Origin: Clostridium sp.
GTDB taxonomy: Bacteria; Cyanobacteriota; Vampirovibrionia; Gastranaerophilales; Gastranaerophilaceae
Reading direction: 5' to 3'
Length of the DNA stretch: 57,172 bases
Assembly (NCBI GenBank): GCA_018362895.1
Contig: JAHALR010000011.1
Span: 1-57,172 of the forward strand
Part shown: positions 7,043-14,433 of the stretch, one piece after another
How the letters are laid out: the number at the start of each line of letters is the position of its first letter
Numbering within the stretch: the stretch's first letter is position 1
The notes under the pieces: model-generated
What the model saw: the letters and a program-made list of their open reading frames with translations, nothing else
Told to the model about the DNA's origin: nothing
Databases searched by the model: none
Translations under genes and position numbers: made by a program

Positions 7043-7447
7043 TTATGTATTTTGTTCTTTTTTCAAATAATCCGAAAATTTCTTCTTATGCACCGTAAAT
7101 CCGCATCCTTCGTGAAGCTCGGCAGGGTAAGGAATTTTGGGCATGGGATATTTTTTGCACATGGCGAGCCTTTTGTCATAAACAGAACAAAGCCCTTCTT
7201 TTGTGACATATTTGCAGGCAAAAATAAAATTGCCGAATTCGTCCTTTCCTTTGATATAAAACCGCTTGTATGCAGGATAGAGAAACTGCATGATTTTGAA
7301 CTCTTTTTCTGTGTAAGTGTCAAAACTGTACATGTAGTTGCAGCATTTTCCGCATTTTTTGCACTCTCCGGTGATTTCATATTCCATTTTTTCAGTTACG
7401 AAATAGGATAAGAACTCCCACCAGAGCGATTTTATAAAGTTTAGCAT
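7043..7447 (-). CDS. YkgJ-type cysteine-cluster protein
   Basis: 134 aa with the YkgJ/UPF0153 Cys signature: CKKCGKCC near residue 30, then FACKYVTKEGLCSVYDKR and RLAMCKKYP, giving the eight or so Cys thought to bind zinc or an Fe-S cluster. Function in the family is not established. It may be co-transcribed with the neighbouring minus-strand LysM gene (15 bp gap), which lies upstream. Confidence 0.8.
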   Translation of the reverse strand: MLNFIKSLWWEFLSYFVTEKMEYEITGECKKCGKCCNYMYSFDTYTEKEFKIMQFLYPAYKRFYIKGKDEFGNFIFACKYVTKEGLCSVYDKRLAMCKKYPMPKIPYPAELHEGCGFTVHKKKFSDYLKKEQNT

Positions 7448-7462
7448 ATTTTAATTATAGCA

Positions 7463-8065
7463 TTAGAACCAGCTTTTTATCTCATGCCAGGCTTCTTTTA
7501 AGAAACCGCCGTATTCAAAACTTGAAGCAGGAACAATGACTTTGTCCCCTTTGTTGAAAGTCGGGTTTCCGTAATCTTTGTAATGGTGGTCATCAGGCAG
7601 AGTGCCCCAGCTGTAATCTATCGGGTTGTAGTTTTTCAAAACACCATCAGGGATGTTGTACATCTTTTTCAGCTCTTCTGCGGTGACTTTGCGTTTTGGC
7701 TGAATCATTACATGACCTGAATAGGGGTCTGCTGAGAGCGTGGCTGTTGCTTTTTTCTCTTTTGCGTTTGTTTCATATGTTTTTTTGATTTTTTCGTTTG
7801 AATATTGTGTGTTTTCTGCGACTTCTTCTTTTGAATAGCTGTATTTTGCAATTGTTGCATTCGGAGCTTTTGGTTTATTGTCCACATTATCCCCTACCCC
7901 CTGAGGTTTGTTTGACGCAATGGGGATGTTGATTTTTTGACCTGCTTTTATGTCATCCGCGTTTGTGATTCCGTTCGCTTTTTTCAAATCTTCAACGGAA
8001 ACGCCGTATTTTACTGCGATTTCAGAAAGTGTTTGTCCTGATTGAATGGTTACTGTGTTTGGCAT
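7463..8065 (-). CDS. LysM-domain protein
   Basis: 200 aa. Residues 1-48 are a canonical LysM module (TVQSGQTLSEIAVKYGVSV-like; here TIQSGQTLSEIAVKYGVSVE and 'IKAGQKINIP'), binding N-acetylglucosamine polymers such as peptidoglycan. The rest is a Lys/Thr/Ala-rich linker and a C-terminal region with 'KYNIPDGVLKNYNPID'-like repeats resembling a second degenerate LysM at about 125-180. No signal peptide precedes the LysM, which starts at residue 2-3, so export route is unclear. AGAGGAG ribosome site upstream. Confidence 0.8.
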   Translation of the reverse strand: MPNTVTIQSGQTLSEIAVKYGVSVEDLKKANGITNADDIKAGQKINIPIASNKPQGVGDNVDNKPKAPNATIAKYSYSKEEVAENTQYSNEKIKKTYETNAKEKKATATLSADPYSGHVMIQPKRKVTAEELKKMYNIPDGVLKNYNPIDYSWGTLPDDHHYKDYGNPTFNKGDKVIVPASSFEYGGFLKEAWHEIKSWF

Positions 8066-8256
8066 AGTCTGCTCCTCTTAAAATGTAATATAATTCCTCA
8101 ATATATTTATGAAAAAACATTTTCTTTGCTAAAATTGCCTGTTTTTTTAATTTTAAGTAACAATTGTTAAGTTTATGTTTACAAACTGACAAAAAAAAAC
8201 ATTTTGTTTTTTTAGTGTTATAAAATATTAAGTAAAAACTGTGGAGGTCTCAGACT

Positions 8257-9486
8257 GTGAAGGATAACAAAACTTTTGAAAAAATTGAAAAAAATGAATT
8301 GAAAAGAATTGAAATAAGCCAGCTGCCAAAAGAAATACCAAACTTCAAAAACTCATTTGAATCAAAGGATTCTGTAATAAAAAAATGGCTCACAGACTGG
8401 ATTTGTTCGGGCTTTAAAAAAGGACAGCTTAAGGAAAACACCCTGTTGCCCAAAAAGGCTGACCTTGCATATTATCTTGGCGTAAGCGTGGGCACTGTTC
8501 AAAATGCAATCAGATTTGTTGAGGATACAGGCCTTCTTGAATCAAAACAGAGAATCGGCACAATCATAAGGAATGGACACGCCGAAAACCCTTTGAAGGC
8601 AAAGAATCAGATTTTTAGAAAAGCCTCATCAAAACGTGAAAAAGTTATTACACTGATAAAAAAATATATAGCTGACAACGGAATCAAACCCGGTGAACCT
8701 CTTCCTTCGGCAAGAGCACTTTCCTCAATCATTGGAAACTCCACAAACACAACAAGACTCGCTCTTGACTTTTTGTGCTCCACAGGTTTGATTGAAGCAA
8801 AGGCGTTTCGTTCAAATGAAGCAAACTGGATTTTGAAAAAAGAACCCGAGTTCAGCGAAGAGGAAAAAGAAATTTTTAAAACAGAAACCCTGAATAGCAA
8901 AACCCTTGTTGAAAAGGTAGAAAAAGACCTGAAAGAGTATATAAAAGCTAATCATAAAGTGGGAGACAAACTGCCTGCGCATTTTGAGCTGTCCGAAATT
9001 CTTAAAGTCAGCGTAAAAACAGTGCATGATGCAATGAGAGCACTGATTGAAGAGGGCATTCTGCTGGCAAGAAGAGGCAGATACGGAACAACGATTATAA
9101 AAATTCCGGGAGACAACCTTCTCCAGCCTGTGAATGAGGTTTCTATCTGTGAATCTTCGATTAAGGCAGCATCAATCTTTGCAAAAGCCGAAGATGCAGC
9201 ATTTTACAGCTATCAAAAAATCGAAAACACAATCAAAAATTATATCAGAGACAACTTTGAAATAGGTGATAAAATCCCATCAATGGAAGCCCTTTCAAAA
9301 GAATTTGATGTGTCGAGCAATACTGTGAGAAAAGCTCTCCAGAACCTTGCAAAACAGGGATACGTAAGCTTTTCAAGAGGACGTTACGGCGGAACCTTTG
9401 TCACTGAACTTCCTGAAAACGAAACGCAGGAAACCTTCAGATGGCTTGCTGTCAGCCCTAATTACACAATTTCTTATGAGAACTAA
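8257..9486 (+). CDS. Regulator-like protein with four tandem GntR-type winged helices
   Basis: 409 aa starting at GTG 8257, chosen for the GGAGGT at 8243-8248. Four consecutive GntR-like winged-helix modules are visible: about residues 40-106 (LAYYLGVSVGTVQNAI... GTII), 127-192 (LPSARALSSIIGNSTNTTRLAL), 216-282 (LPAHFELSEILKVSVKTVHDAM... RRGRYGTTII) and 318-384 (IPSMEALSKEFDVSSNTVRKAL... SRGRYGGTFV). Modules 3 and 4 are closest to the family consensus ('GdklPs...La..l.vS..Tvr.Al..L...G'). There is no FCD, UTRA or aminotransferase effector domain; the last 25 residues are unassigned. It may read several half-sites on DNA or act as an architectural protein. It stands alone, divergent from the LysM gene; the following zincin gene starts 7 bp downstream and may be co-transcribed. 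Confidence 0.85.
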   Translation: MKDNKTFEKIEKNELKRIEISQLPKEIPNFKNSFESKDSVIKKWLTDWICSGFKKGQLKENTLLPKKADLAYYLGVSVGTVQNAIRFVEDTGLLESKQRIGTIIRNGHAENPLKAKNQIFRKASSKREKVITLIKKYIADNGIKPGEPLPSARALSSIIGNSTNTTRLALDFLCSTGLIEAKAFRSNEANWILKKEPEFSEEEKEIFKTETLNSKTLVEKVEKDLKEYIKANHKVGDKLPAHFELSEILKVSVKTVHDAMRALIEEGILLARRGRYGTTIIKIPGDNLLQPVNEVSICESSIKAASIFAKAEDAAFYSYQKIENTIKNYIRDNFEIGDKIPSMEALSKEFDVSSNTVRKALQNLAKQGYVSFSRGRYGGTFVTELPENETQETFRWLAVSPNYTISYEN

Positions 9487-9492
9487 AACAAA

Positions 9493-10233
9493 ATGTCCCC
9501 TATATCACCTGTTTTTTCAAACATAGCGGCTTCGTTTCCGAATTATAAATGGAAAAAGACGAACATGACTCCTCCTTCCTCCCGGGTGCCATGTGTTCAA
9601 AGCAGTGCTGTGGATTTTACAAAAGACTTCCCCTGGCTTACCGACAAAACCCTCAGGGCTTCGCTTGAGGCATTGTCTGATATTACCTTTTCAGAAGAAG
9701 ACATAAATTATCTTGCTTCAAATGAAATCAGAGTGCCTTTCAAAAACGGAAAAGAGGCAGTGGATTTTATTAAAGAGAAAAACGTCAGAATCATCTTTGA
9801 CAAACCGGCGGACAAAAACATACATGCCCAGTATGAATTTTCAACAAACATAATAGCAATAAACAACCGTTACAAAAAATGTATGGACTTTCCTGTGATA
9901 ATTGCAATAGCAGAAGCGATTCTGCATGAATGTTCTCATGCCTATGACAACGACGGCGAAAGTTCTGTACAGGAGGAGTTAGACTGTCTGGGGATGAATG
10001 CTGTTTCACACCGTGCTTTTCTAAAGAGGTACGGGAACCTGTTTGAAAACTCCGATGCTCCGATAATAAACGACGGAGTCAGCGTATACGCAAAGCTGTT
10101 TTTTGACCCTGACCCTCAAAAACAGAAACTTATCCACAGAGTCCGTGAAAAATACGGATATCTGACAGCCGGCGACAAACTGCATCCTGCCGGAAAGATT
10201 GCACGCAGCGTGAAATATCTGAGCGAGAATTAG
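9493..10233 (+). CDS. Zincin-like protein with HECSH motif
   Basis: 246 aa, no known family recognised. Residues 145-149 are HECSH, matching HExxH of zinc metallopeptidases, inside a helix (AEAILHECSHAYDND). A following acidic segment SSVQEELDCLGMNA (about 158-170) offers Glu161/162 as a third ligand. The N-terminal 40 residues are Ser/Pro-rich and probably disordered, as in other lineage-specific proteins of this window. No signal peptide. Starts 7 bp after the tetra-winged-helix gene, without a strong ribosome site, so coupling is likely. Protease activity is inferred from the motif only. Confidence 0.65.
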   Translation: MSPISPVFSNIAASFPNYKWKKTNMTPPSSRVPCVQSSAVDFTKDFPWLTDKTLRASLEALSDITFSEEDINYLASNEIRVPFKNGKEAVDFIKEKNVRIIFDKPADKNIHAQYEFSTNIIAINNRYKKCMDFPVIIAIAEAILHECSHAYDNDGESSVQEELDCLGMNAVSHRAFLKRYGNLFENSDAPIINDGVSVYAKLFFDPDPQKQKLIHRVREKYGYLTAGDKLHPAGKIARSVKYLSEN

Positions 10234-10361
10234 CCCGGATTGCGTGTATATCATACACGTAAAGAAATGTGAAGCTGAAAAGTAACGATTTCGTGAAAAA
10301 TTAGCAAAAATTTACCTTTACATGTTTTACAATTATAGTATTTGTAGTAGCGAACTTGTGA

Positions 10362-10385
10362 ATTGTGTGATATAATTATCACAAT
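10362..10385. promoter_or_regulatory. Palindrome overlapping a -10-like TATAAT
   Basis: ATTGTG(T)GATA-TAAT-TATCACAAT is a near-perfect inverted repeat centred on TATAAT (10371-10376), about 60 bp upstream of the 52-aa gene. It looks like an operator over a promoter; no good -35 box at standard spacing. Confidence 0.4.
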
Positions 10386-10435
10386 AAGGTCAGGGTTTGA
10401 TTTCATATAATTTTTACTTTTAAAAAGGAGGCGCT

Positions 10436-10594
10436 ATGTCTACTAAAACTGCATCAAACAAAACTAAGGAACTCAAATCAAAATTCAACGATGAATTTGA
10501 AAAGTACTTGAAAAGACAATGCTTGAAAACAACATTCAACGGTCTGGAACTTGAAACTTTCAGCTGGTACAAAAAAATGTTGGGCTTGGTATAA
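10436..10594 (+). CDS. 52-residue protein of unknown function
   Basis: ATG at 10436 is preceded by a strong AAAGGAGG site and the frame runs 52 codons to TAA at 10592-10594. The product is Lys-rich at its N-terminus (MSTKTASNKTKELKSKF), with a helical middle, one Cys and an aromatic end (ETFSWYKKMLGLV). A hairpin terminator follows within 5 bp and a palindrome-covered -10 lies upstream, so it is a complete monocistronic unit. No family recognised; too short for similarity-free assignment. Confidence 0.7.
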   Translation: MSTKTASNKTKELKSKFNDEFEKYLKRQCLKTTFNGLELETFSWYKKMLGLV

Positions 10595-10621
10595 AAAAGA
10601 GGGTTAATCCCCTCTTTTTTA
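10595..10621. terminator. Bidirectional terminator
   Basis: AGAGGG (10598-10603) pairs with CCCTCT (10610-10615), extended by A/T runs on both sides; T-run to 10621. It separates the 52-aa gene from the convergent nitroreductase. Confidence 0.85.
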
Positions 10622-10637
10622 TTTGTTTGATAAAATT

Positions 10638-11270
10638 TTAAAATACTGCTTCAAAAATGTCATCCAGCGATTTTTTTGGTGGCGGAGGCGGTGTTTTTTC
10701 TTGTGGATAGCCTATTGCAAGAAGAGAGACGACTTTGTCTGTTTCATCGAGGTTGAAGATTTTTTTGAAATCTTCTTTTGCAATAATCGGTGCACACATC
10801 CAACAGGCTCCGTATCCGAGAGCATGTGCAGCAAGAGTCATGTTTTCGATTGCTGCGCCCATAGAGAGGATAGAAGAGCGATTGTTGTATTTTTTAAGCT
10901 CTTTTCCGCTTACTCCGTTTTTTTCTAAAAGGCTCATTATTGTTGATTTTCTTGCTCTTTCAACAACTACTATGACAACAGGAGCATCTTTAAAAAACAT
11001 TGAATAATATCTGTATCCGCTCATTTTTTGAAGGTCTGTTTCGTCATTTATAAGCGATTGAATTTCGTCAAAGCGGGAATTCACTGCCTGAGTCATTTTT
11101 TTTATGATGTCTTTGTTGTAAACTGCAATGAATCTCCAGTTCTGAGAGTTGGTTGCTGACGGAGCGAGTCTGCCGGAGTCGGCTATTTTTTTTATATCCG
11201 ACAGAGGGGGTATATCTTCCTTGTATTTTCTGATAGTTTTTCTTGTATTAATTACGTCAAAAAATTCCAT
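10638..11270 (-). CDS. Nitroreductase-family FMN protein
   Basis: 210 aa. N-terminal RKTIRKYKEDIPP (FMN phosphate-binding Arg residues) and 'GRLAPSATNSQNWRF' (about 34-48) are the family hallmarks; 'ALGYGACWMCAPI' near 135-150 and the C-terminal 'LAIGYPQEKTPPPPPKKSLDD' region (in part: IGYPQEK) complete the fold. Such enzymes use NAD(P)H to reduce nitro groups, quinones or other acceptors as homodimers; the substrate cannot be told. Proline-rich C-terminal turn is a little unusual. Divergent from the VWA gene (16 bp between starts). Confidence 0.88.
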   Translation of the reverse strand: MEFFDVINTRKTIRKYKEDIPPLSDIKKIADSGRLAPSATNSQNWRFIAVYNKDIIKKMTQAVNSRFDEIQSLINDETDLQKMSGYRYYSMFFKDAPVVIVVVERARKSTIMSLLEKNGVSGKELKKYNNRSSILSMGAAIENMTLAAHALGYGACWMCAPIIAKEDFKKIFNLDETDKVVSLLAIGYPQEKTPPPPPKKSLDDIFEAVF

Positions 11271-11286
11271 ATAAGGACCCCTTCAA

Positions 11287-12036
11287 ATGAACAATCACAC
11301 AAAATATATTAGACACATTTCTTATATTCTAATCATTTTTTCTTTACTTGTAAACTGTACACTTTCTGTGCCTCCTGCTTTTTCAAAAACGCAAAAGACA
11401 TATCAGGCTCAAGTGCAAAACGACGGTGAGGAGTTTGTGCTGTTCATAGTTGACTTTTCAAACAGCATGACAGAAAAACTTCATGGAACAAAGAAGATTA
11501 ATATGGTGCTGGATACAATGCAGGAGCTTTTGCCTAAAATTCCGAAAAATAAACGGGTGGGTCTAAGGGTTTACGGCCATAAAGGCGGAGGCTTTATGCC
11601 GAACGCTGCATGTAAAGCCAGCTCTTTGATTGTACCTATGACAAAAGGAAGTGCTCCTGCAATTCAAAGTGCGCTTTTTTCTCTGAAACCCACAGGCTGG
11701 ACACCGATTACCTACTCTTTGAAACAGGCGGTGAACTGCGACTTTGCCGGCGTTGGAGGCAAAAAACGAATCATCCTTCTTTCTGACGGGGGCGAGAACT
11801 GCGACGAAAGCCCTTGCGACTATGTAATGGAGCTTACACAAACCAGACAGGATATAATCATCGACGTTATTGCATTTAATATATATGATCAGGAGGCGAA
11901 CAATCAGCTGAAATGTACTGCGCTTGTGACAACGGGTAAGTTTTATACGGCGAACACAGCGGCAGAGCTTATGCAAAGCCTGTCAAAATCTCTCGGCGTG
12001 TCAAAAGAGGTTCAAGGGGTTGTGATAACGCATTAG
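11287..12036 (+). CDS. Exported von Willebrand factor A (VWA) domain protein
   Basis: 249 aa. An N-terminal signal/anchor helix (about 10-32) is followed by a VWA domain at about 48-235 with an intact MIDAS: Asp56-x-Ser58-x-Ser60 (VDFSNSM), Thr in TGWTPITYSL and Asp in LLSDGGENCD. A Cys-rich turn (ENCDESPCDY) may form a disulfide, fitting an extracytoplasmic location. VWA domains mediate metal-dependent adhesion or complex assembly. LVNC at residue 21-24 is a weak lipobox. Monocistronic, just before ffh. Confidence 0.85.
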   Translation: MNNHTKYIRHISYILIIFSLLVNCTLSVPPAFSKTQKTYQAQVQNDGEEFVLFIVDFSNSMTEKLHGTKKINMVLDTMQELLPKIPKNKRVGLRVYGHKGGGFMPNAACKASSLIVPMTKGSAPAIQSALFSLKPTGWTPITYSLKQAVNCDFAGVGGKKRIILLSDGGENCDESPCDYVMELTQTRQDIIIDVIAFNIYDQEANNQLKCTALVTTGKFYTANTAAELMQSLSKSLGVSKEVQGVVITH

Positions 12037-12092
12037 TGGCAAGGGAACATGTTTTTGCTATAATAAACCTGTGACAACAGGGGAAAATAGGA

Positions 12093-13469
12093 ATGTTCGA
12101 TTCTTTATCAGACAAATTACAGGAAATAATCAGAAAAACTTCAGGCACAGACAAACTGACAGAAGAAAATATGTCGGATGCGCTAAGAGAAATCAGACGT
12201 GCACTTCTTGAAGCAGATGTAAACCTCCGCGTGGTGAAGGCTTTTGTTGCTTCTGTGAGAGAACGTGCCGAAGGTGAAAAAGTTGTACAGGGCGTTGATC
12301 CTGCCCAGCAGCTCATAAAAATAGTCAACGATGAGCTTGTCAAACTGCTCGGCGGACATAATGAACCTTTGAATTTGAACGGACATCCTTCGATTATAAT
12401 GATGCTCGGGCTTCAGGGCTCGGGGAAGACTACCTCGAGTGCAAAGCTTGCCGTTAAATTGAAAAAAGAAGGTAAAAACCCTCTGCTTGTTGCATGTGAT
12501 GTTTACAGACCTGCTGCGATTGCACAGCTCAAAACGCTCGGCGAACAGACGAATACAGAAGTTTTCACAATCGAAGGCTCAACCGATGTCAGAGACATTG
12601 CCCAGAAGGCTTTGCAATATGCAAAAGACAACGGATTCAACGTTGTTATTCTCGATACGGCTGGACGATTACAGATAGATACTCAGATGATGGCTGAGCT
12701 GTTGATTCTTGACAGACTCTTGCAGCCGCAGGAAAAACTCCTTGTTATCGATGCGATGACAGGTCAGGAGGCTGTGAACGTTGCGGAAAACTTTAATGCA
12801 CAGCTTGAAATAACCGGTATGGTGCTGACAAAACTCGACGGCGACTCCAGAGGCGGTGCGGCGCTGAGCGTTGTTTACTGTACTCAAAAACCGGTTAAAC
12901 TCACCGGCGTGGGCGAAAAACTCGATGCTTTACAGGATTTTTTCCCCGACCGTATGGCTACAAGAATTCTCGGTATGGGCGACATTGTCTCTCTTGTTGA
13001 AAAAGCACAACAGAATTTTGATGTCAAACAGGCAGAAGCACTTGAAAAGAAAATGAGAAAAGCCGAGTTTTCTTTTAACGACTTTTTGAACATGCAAAAA
13101 ACCATGAAAAATCTCGGCTCAATCGACCAGATTCTCGGTATGCTTCCGATTCCGGGTCTGAAAAAAGACGACAGACAGATGATTGCGCATGAGGGCGAAA
13201 AACAGCTCAAGAGAATTGAAGCGTTCATTCAGAGCATGACCCCGCAAGAGCGCGACAATCCTTCGATTATCAACACAAGCCGAAAAAAACGTATTGCAAA
13301 AGGCTGCGGTATGGAGCTTCAAGAGATTAACCAGTTCATAACACAGTTTGAACAAATGCGAAAAATGATGAAAGGCTTCACTCAGGTGTCTGACAAAATT
13401 AAATCAGGAAAAATGAAAATGCCCAAACTCCCGAAAGGTTTTGGCTCAAAGGGCAAACTTCCATTTTAA
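12093..13469 (+). CDS. ffh: Signal recognition particle GTPase Ffh
   Basis: 458 aa, full length for Ffh. N domain helices, G domain with P-loop GLQGSGKTTSSAKLA (about 105-119), DVYRPAAIAQL, DTAGRLQ and TKLDGDSRGGA motifs, then the Met-rich M domain from about 325 (FNDFLNMQKTMKNLGSI, GMLPIPG, SRKKRIAKGCG) that binds 4.5S RNA and signal peptides. It targets inner-membrane proteins to FtsY/SecYEG. A TATAAT at 12059-12064 may be its promoter. The TAA overlaps the stop of the convergent next gene by 4 nt. No SRP RNA gene is visible nearby. Confidence 0.97.
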   Translation: MFDSLSDKLQEIIRKTSGTDKLTEENMSDALREIRRALLEADVNLRVVKAFVASVRERAEGEKVVQGVDPAQQLIKIVNDELVKLLGGHNEPLNLNGHPSIIMMLGLQGSGKTTSSAKLAVKLKKEGKNPLLVACDVYRPAAIAQLKTLGEQTNTEVFTIEGSTDVRDIAQKALQYAKDNGFNVVILDTAGRLQIDTQMMAELLILDRLLQPQEKLLVIDAMTGQEAVNVAENFNAQLEITGMVLTKLDGDSRGGAALSVVYCTQKPVKLTGVGEKLDALQDFFPDRMATRILGMGDIVSLVEKAQQNFDVKQAEALEKKMRKAEFSFNDFLNMQKTMKNLGSIDQILGMLPIPGLKKDDRQMIAHEGEKQLKRIEAFIQSMTPQERDNPSIINTSRKKRIAKGCGMELQEINQFITQFEQMRKMMKGFTQVSDKIKSGKMKMPKLPKGFGSKGKLPF

Positions 13470-14275
13470 TTAGCTTTTGACATGTAGTTTTGAAGCTCCA
13501 GTATCAGTCTGTACAATTCCTGACGGCTTTCGAAGTCCGCCTGTTCGATTGTGCTGACATCTTTTTTCCTAATCTCTTCGATTCTTTTCTTTACCTCGGC
13601 TGATAGCTCAAAAACAGAGGGTTCTTGTTCTGTTTCTATTTTGTCCAGCTTTTTGAAGAAATCATCGTATACAGGGTTTTTGGCATTATTTTCACCCAGC
13701 ACTTTCTTCATCTGATCCACAATATTTTGTTTTCTTTGTTGTATGCTGGATTTTGGTGTTGATAAGGTTGAAACGGTGCTGTCGTAAAAAGTTGTAATTT
13801 TGTATGTCGGATAATTTTGTGTATCAGCTAATTCTTTTTCAATATCTTTTTGCAAGTTAATAAGTTTTTTCTTTTTGTCTTTAACTTTCTTATTTGCAAG
13901 CAAGTTTTTTATATATTTTATTTTCTCCTGTCGTCTAAAGAGTTTTTGTTCTGCTTCAAAAGCGGTTTCGTTTGCGTAGGTTTCAAATTTTTCTGTGCTG
14001 ACTTTGAGCTCTTCGAGATTTTGTTTGAAAGTGTTTACCAGTTTTTCAAGTTTCTTTTTGTTTTTGACCTCTTCAGGCAGTGTCAGTTTTTTTATTCCGT
14101 AAACCGCATAAGCAAAAACAGCAGCAGCCGCACCTGCTGAAATGATTGCACGAGCTATTTTGGGTGCTTTGCTTTTAGGCTTTTCCGGGTTAGACAAAAT
14201 TGGCTCGGTTGTTGTCCAGCCGTGTTCGGTTTTTATATATTGCTGGGAGATGTTTGAAAGGTTTGAAATCGGCAT
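13466..14275 (-). CDS. Unknown protein with one membrane helix and a coiled coil
   Basis: 269 aa. A Pro/Ser-rich N-terminus (1-38) precedes one hydrophobic helix (about 40-62, ARAIISAGAAAAVFAYAVYG) and a long Lys/Glu-rich coiled-coil region to the end. This layout (disordered N-term, Ala-rich helix, charged helices) recurs in the genes at 34746 and 48973. No family recognised. GGAG ribosome site upstream. The stop overlaps that of ffh. Confidence 0.7.
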   Translation of the reverse strand: MPISNLSNISQQYIKTEHGWTTTEPILSNPEKPKSKAPKIARAIISAGAAAAVFAYAVYGIKKLTLPEEVKNKKKLEKLVNTFKQNLEELKVSTEKFETYANETAFEAEQKLFRRQEKIKYIKNLLANKKVKDKKKKLINLQKDIEKELADTQNYPTYKITTFYDSTVSTLSTPKSSIQQRKQNIVDQMKKVLGENNAKNPVYDDFFKKLDKIETEQEPSVFELSAEVKKRIEEIRKKDVSTIEQADFESRQELYRLILELQNYMSKAN

Positions 14276-14390
14276 GCCGGGCTCCGTTGAGTTTACTCTT
14301 TTTTAAGGCCCGTGAAGAAAAATTTTTGCTGTTTTTAAGAGTATTTTAAGTAAAATTTTTACATAAATATATGAAAATAAAATAGGAAAA

Positions 14391-14425
14391 TAAAATGGGC
14401 GGAACCATTAAGATTCCGCCATTCA
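14391..14425 (-). terminator. Terminator of alaS
   Basis: Arms GGCGGAA (14398-14404) and TTCCGCC (14414-14420), extended by AATG/CATT; on the minus strand followed by a T-rich run (ATTTTATTTT), 14 bp after the alaS stop. Confidence 0.75.
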
Positions 14426-14433
14426 TTTTATGT

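Noticed and set aside
8158..8169. TAACAATTGTTA palindrome between the LysM and tetra-winged-helix genes
   Set aside because: A perfect 12-bp palindrome, but in an AT-rich gap without a promoter at sensible spacing, so not listed as a regulatory site.
10243..10259. CGTGTAT-ATC-ATACACG hairpin after the HECSH gene
   Set aside because: Perfect but loop of three and no T-run; could be chance or a weak operator.
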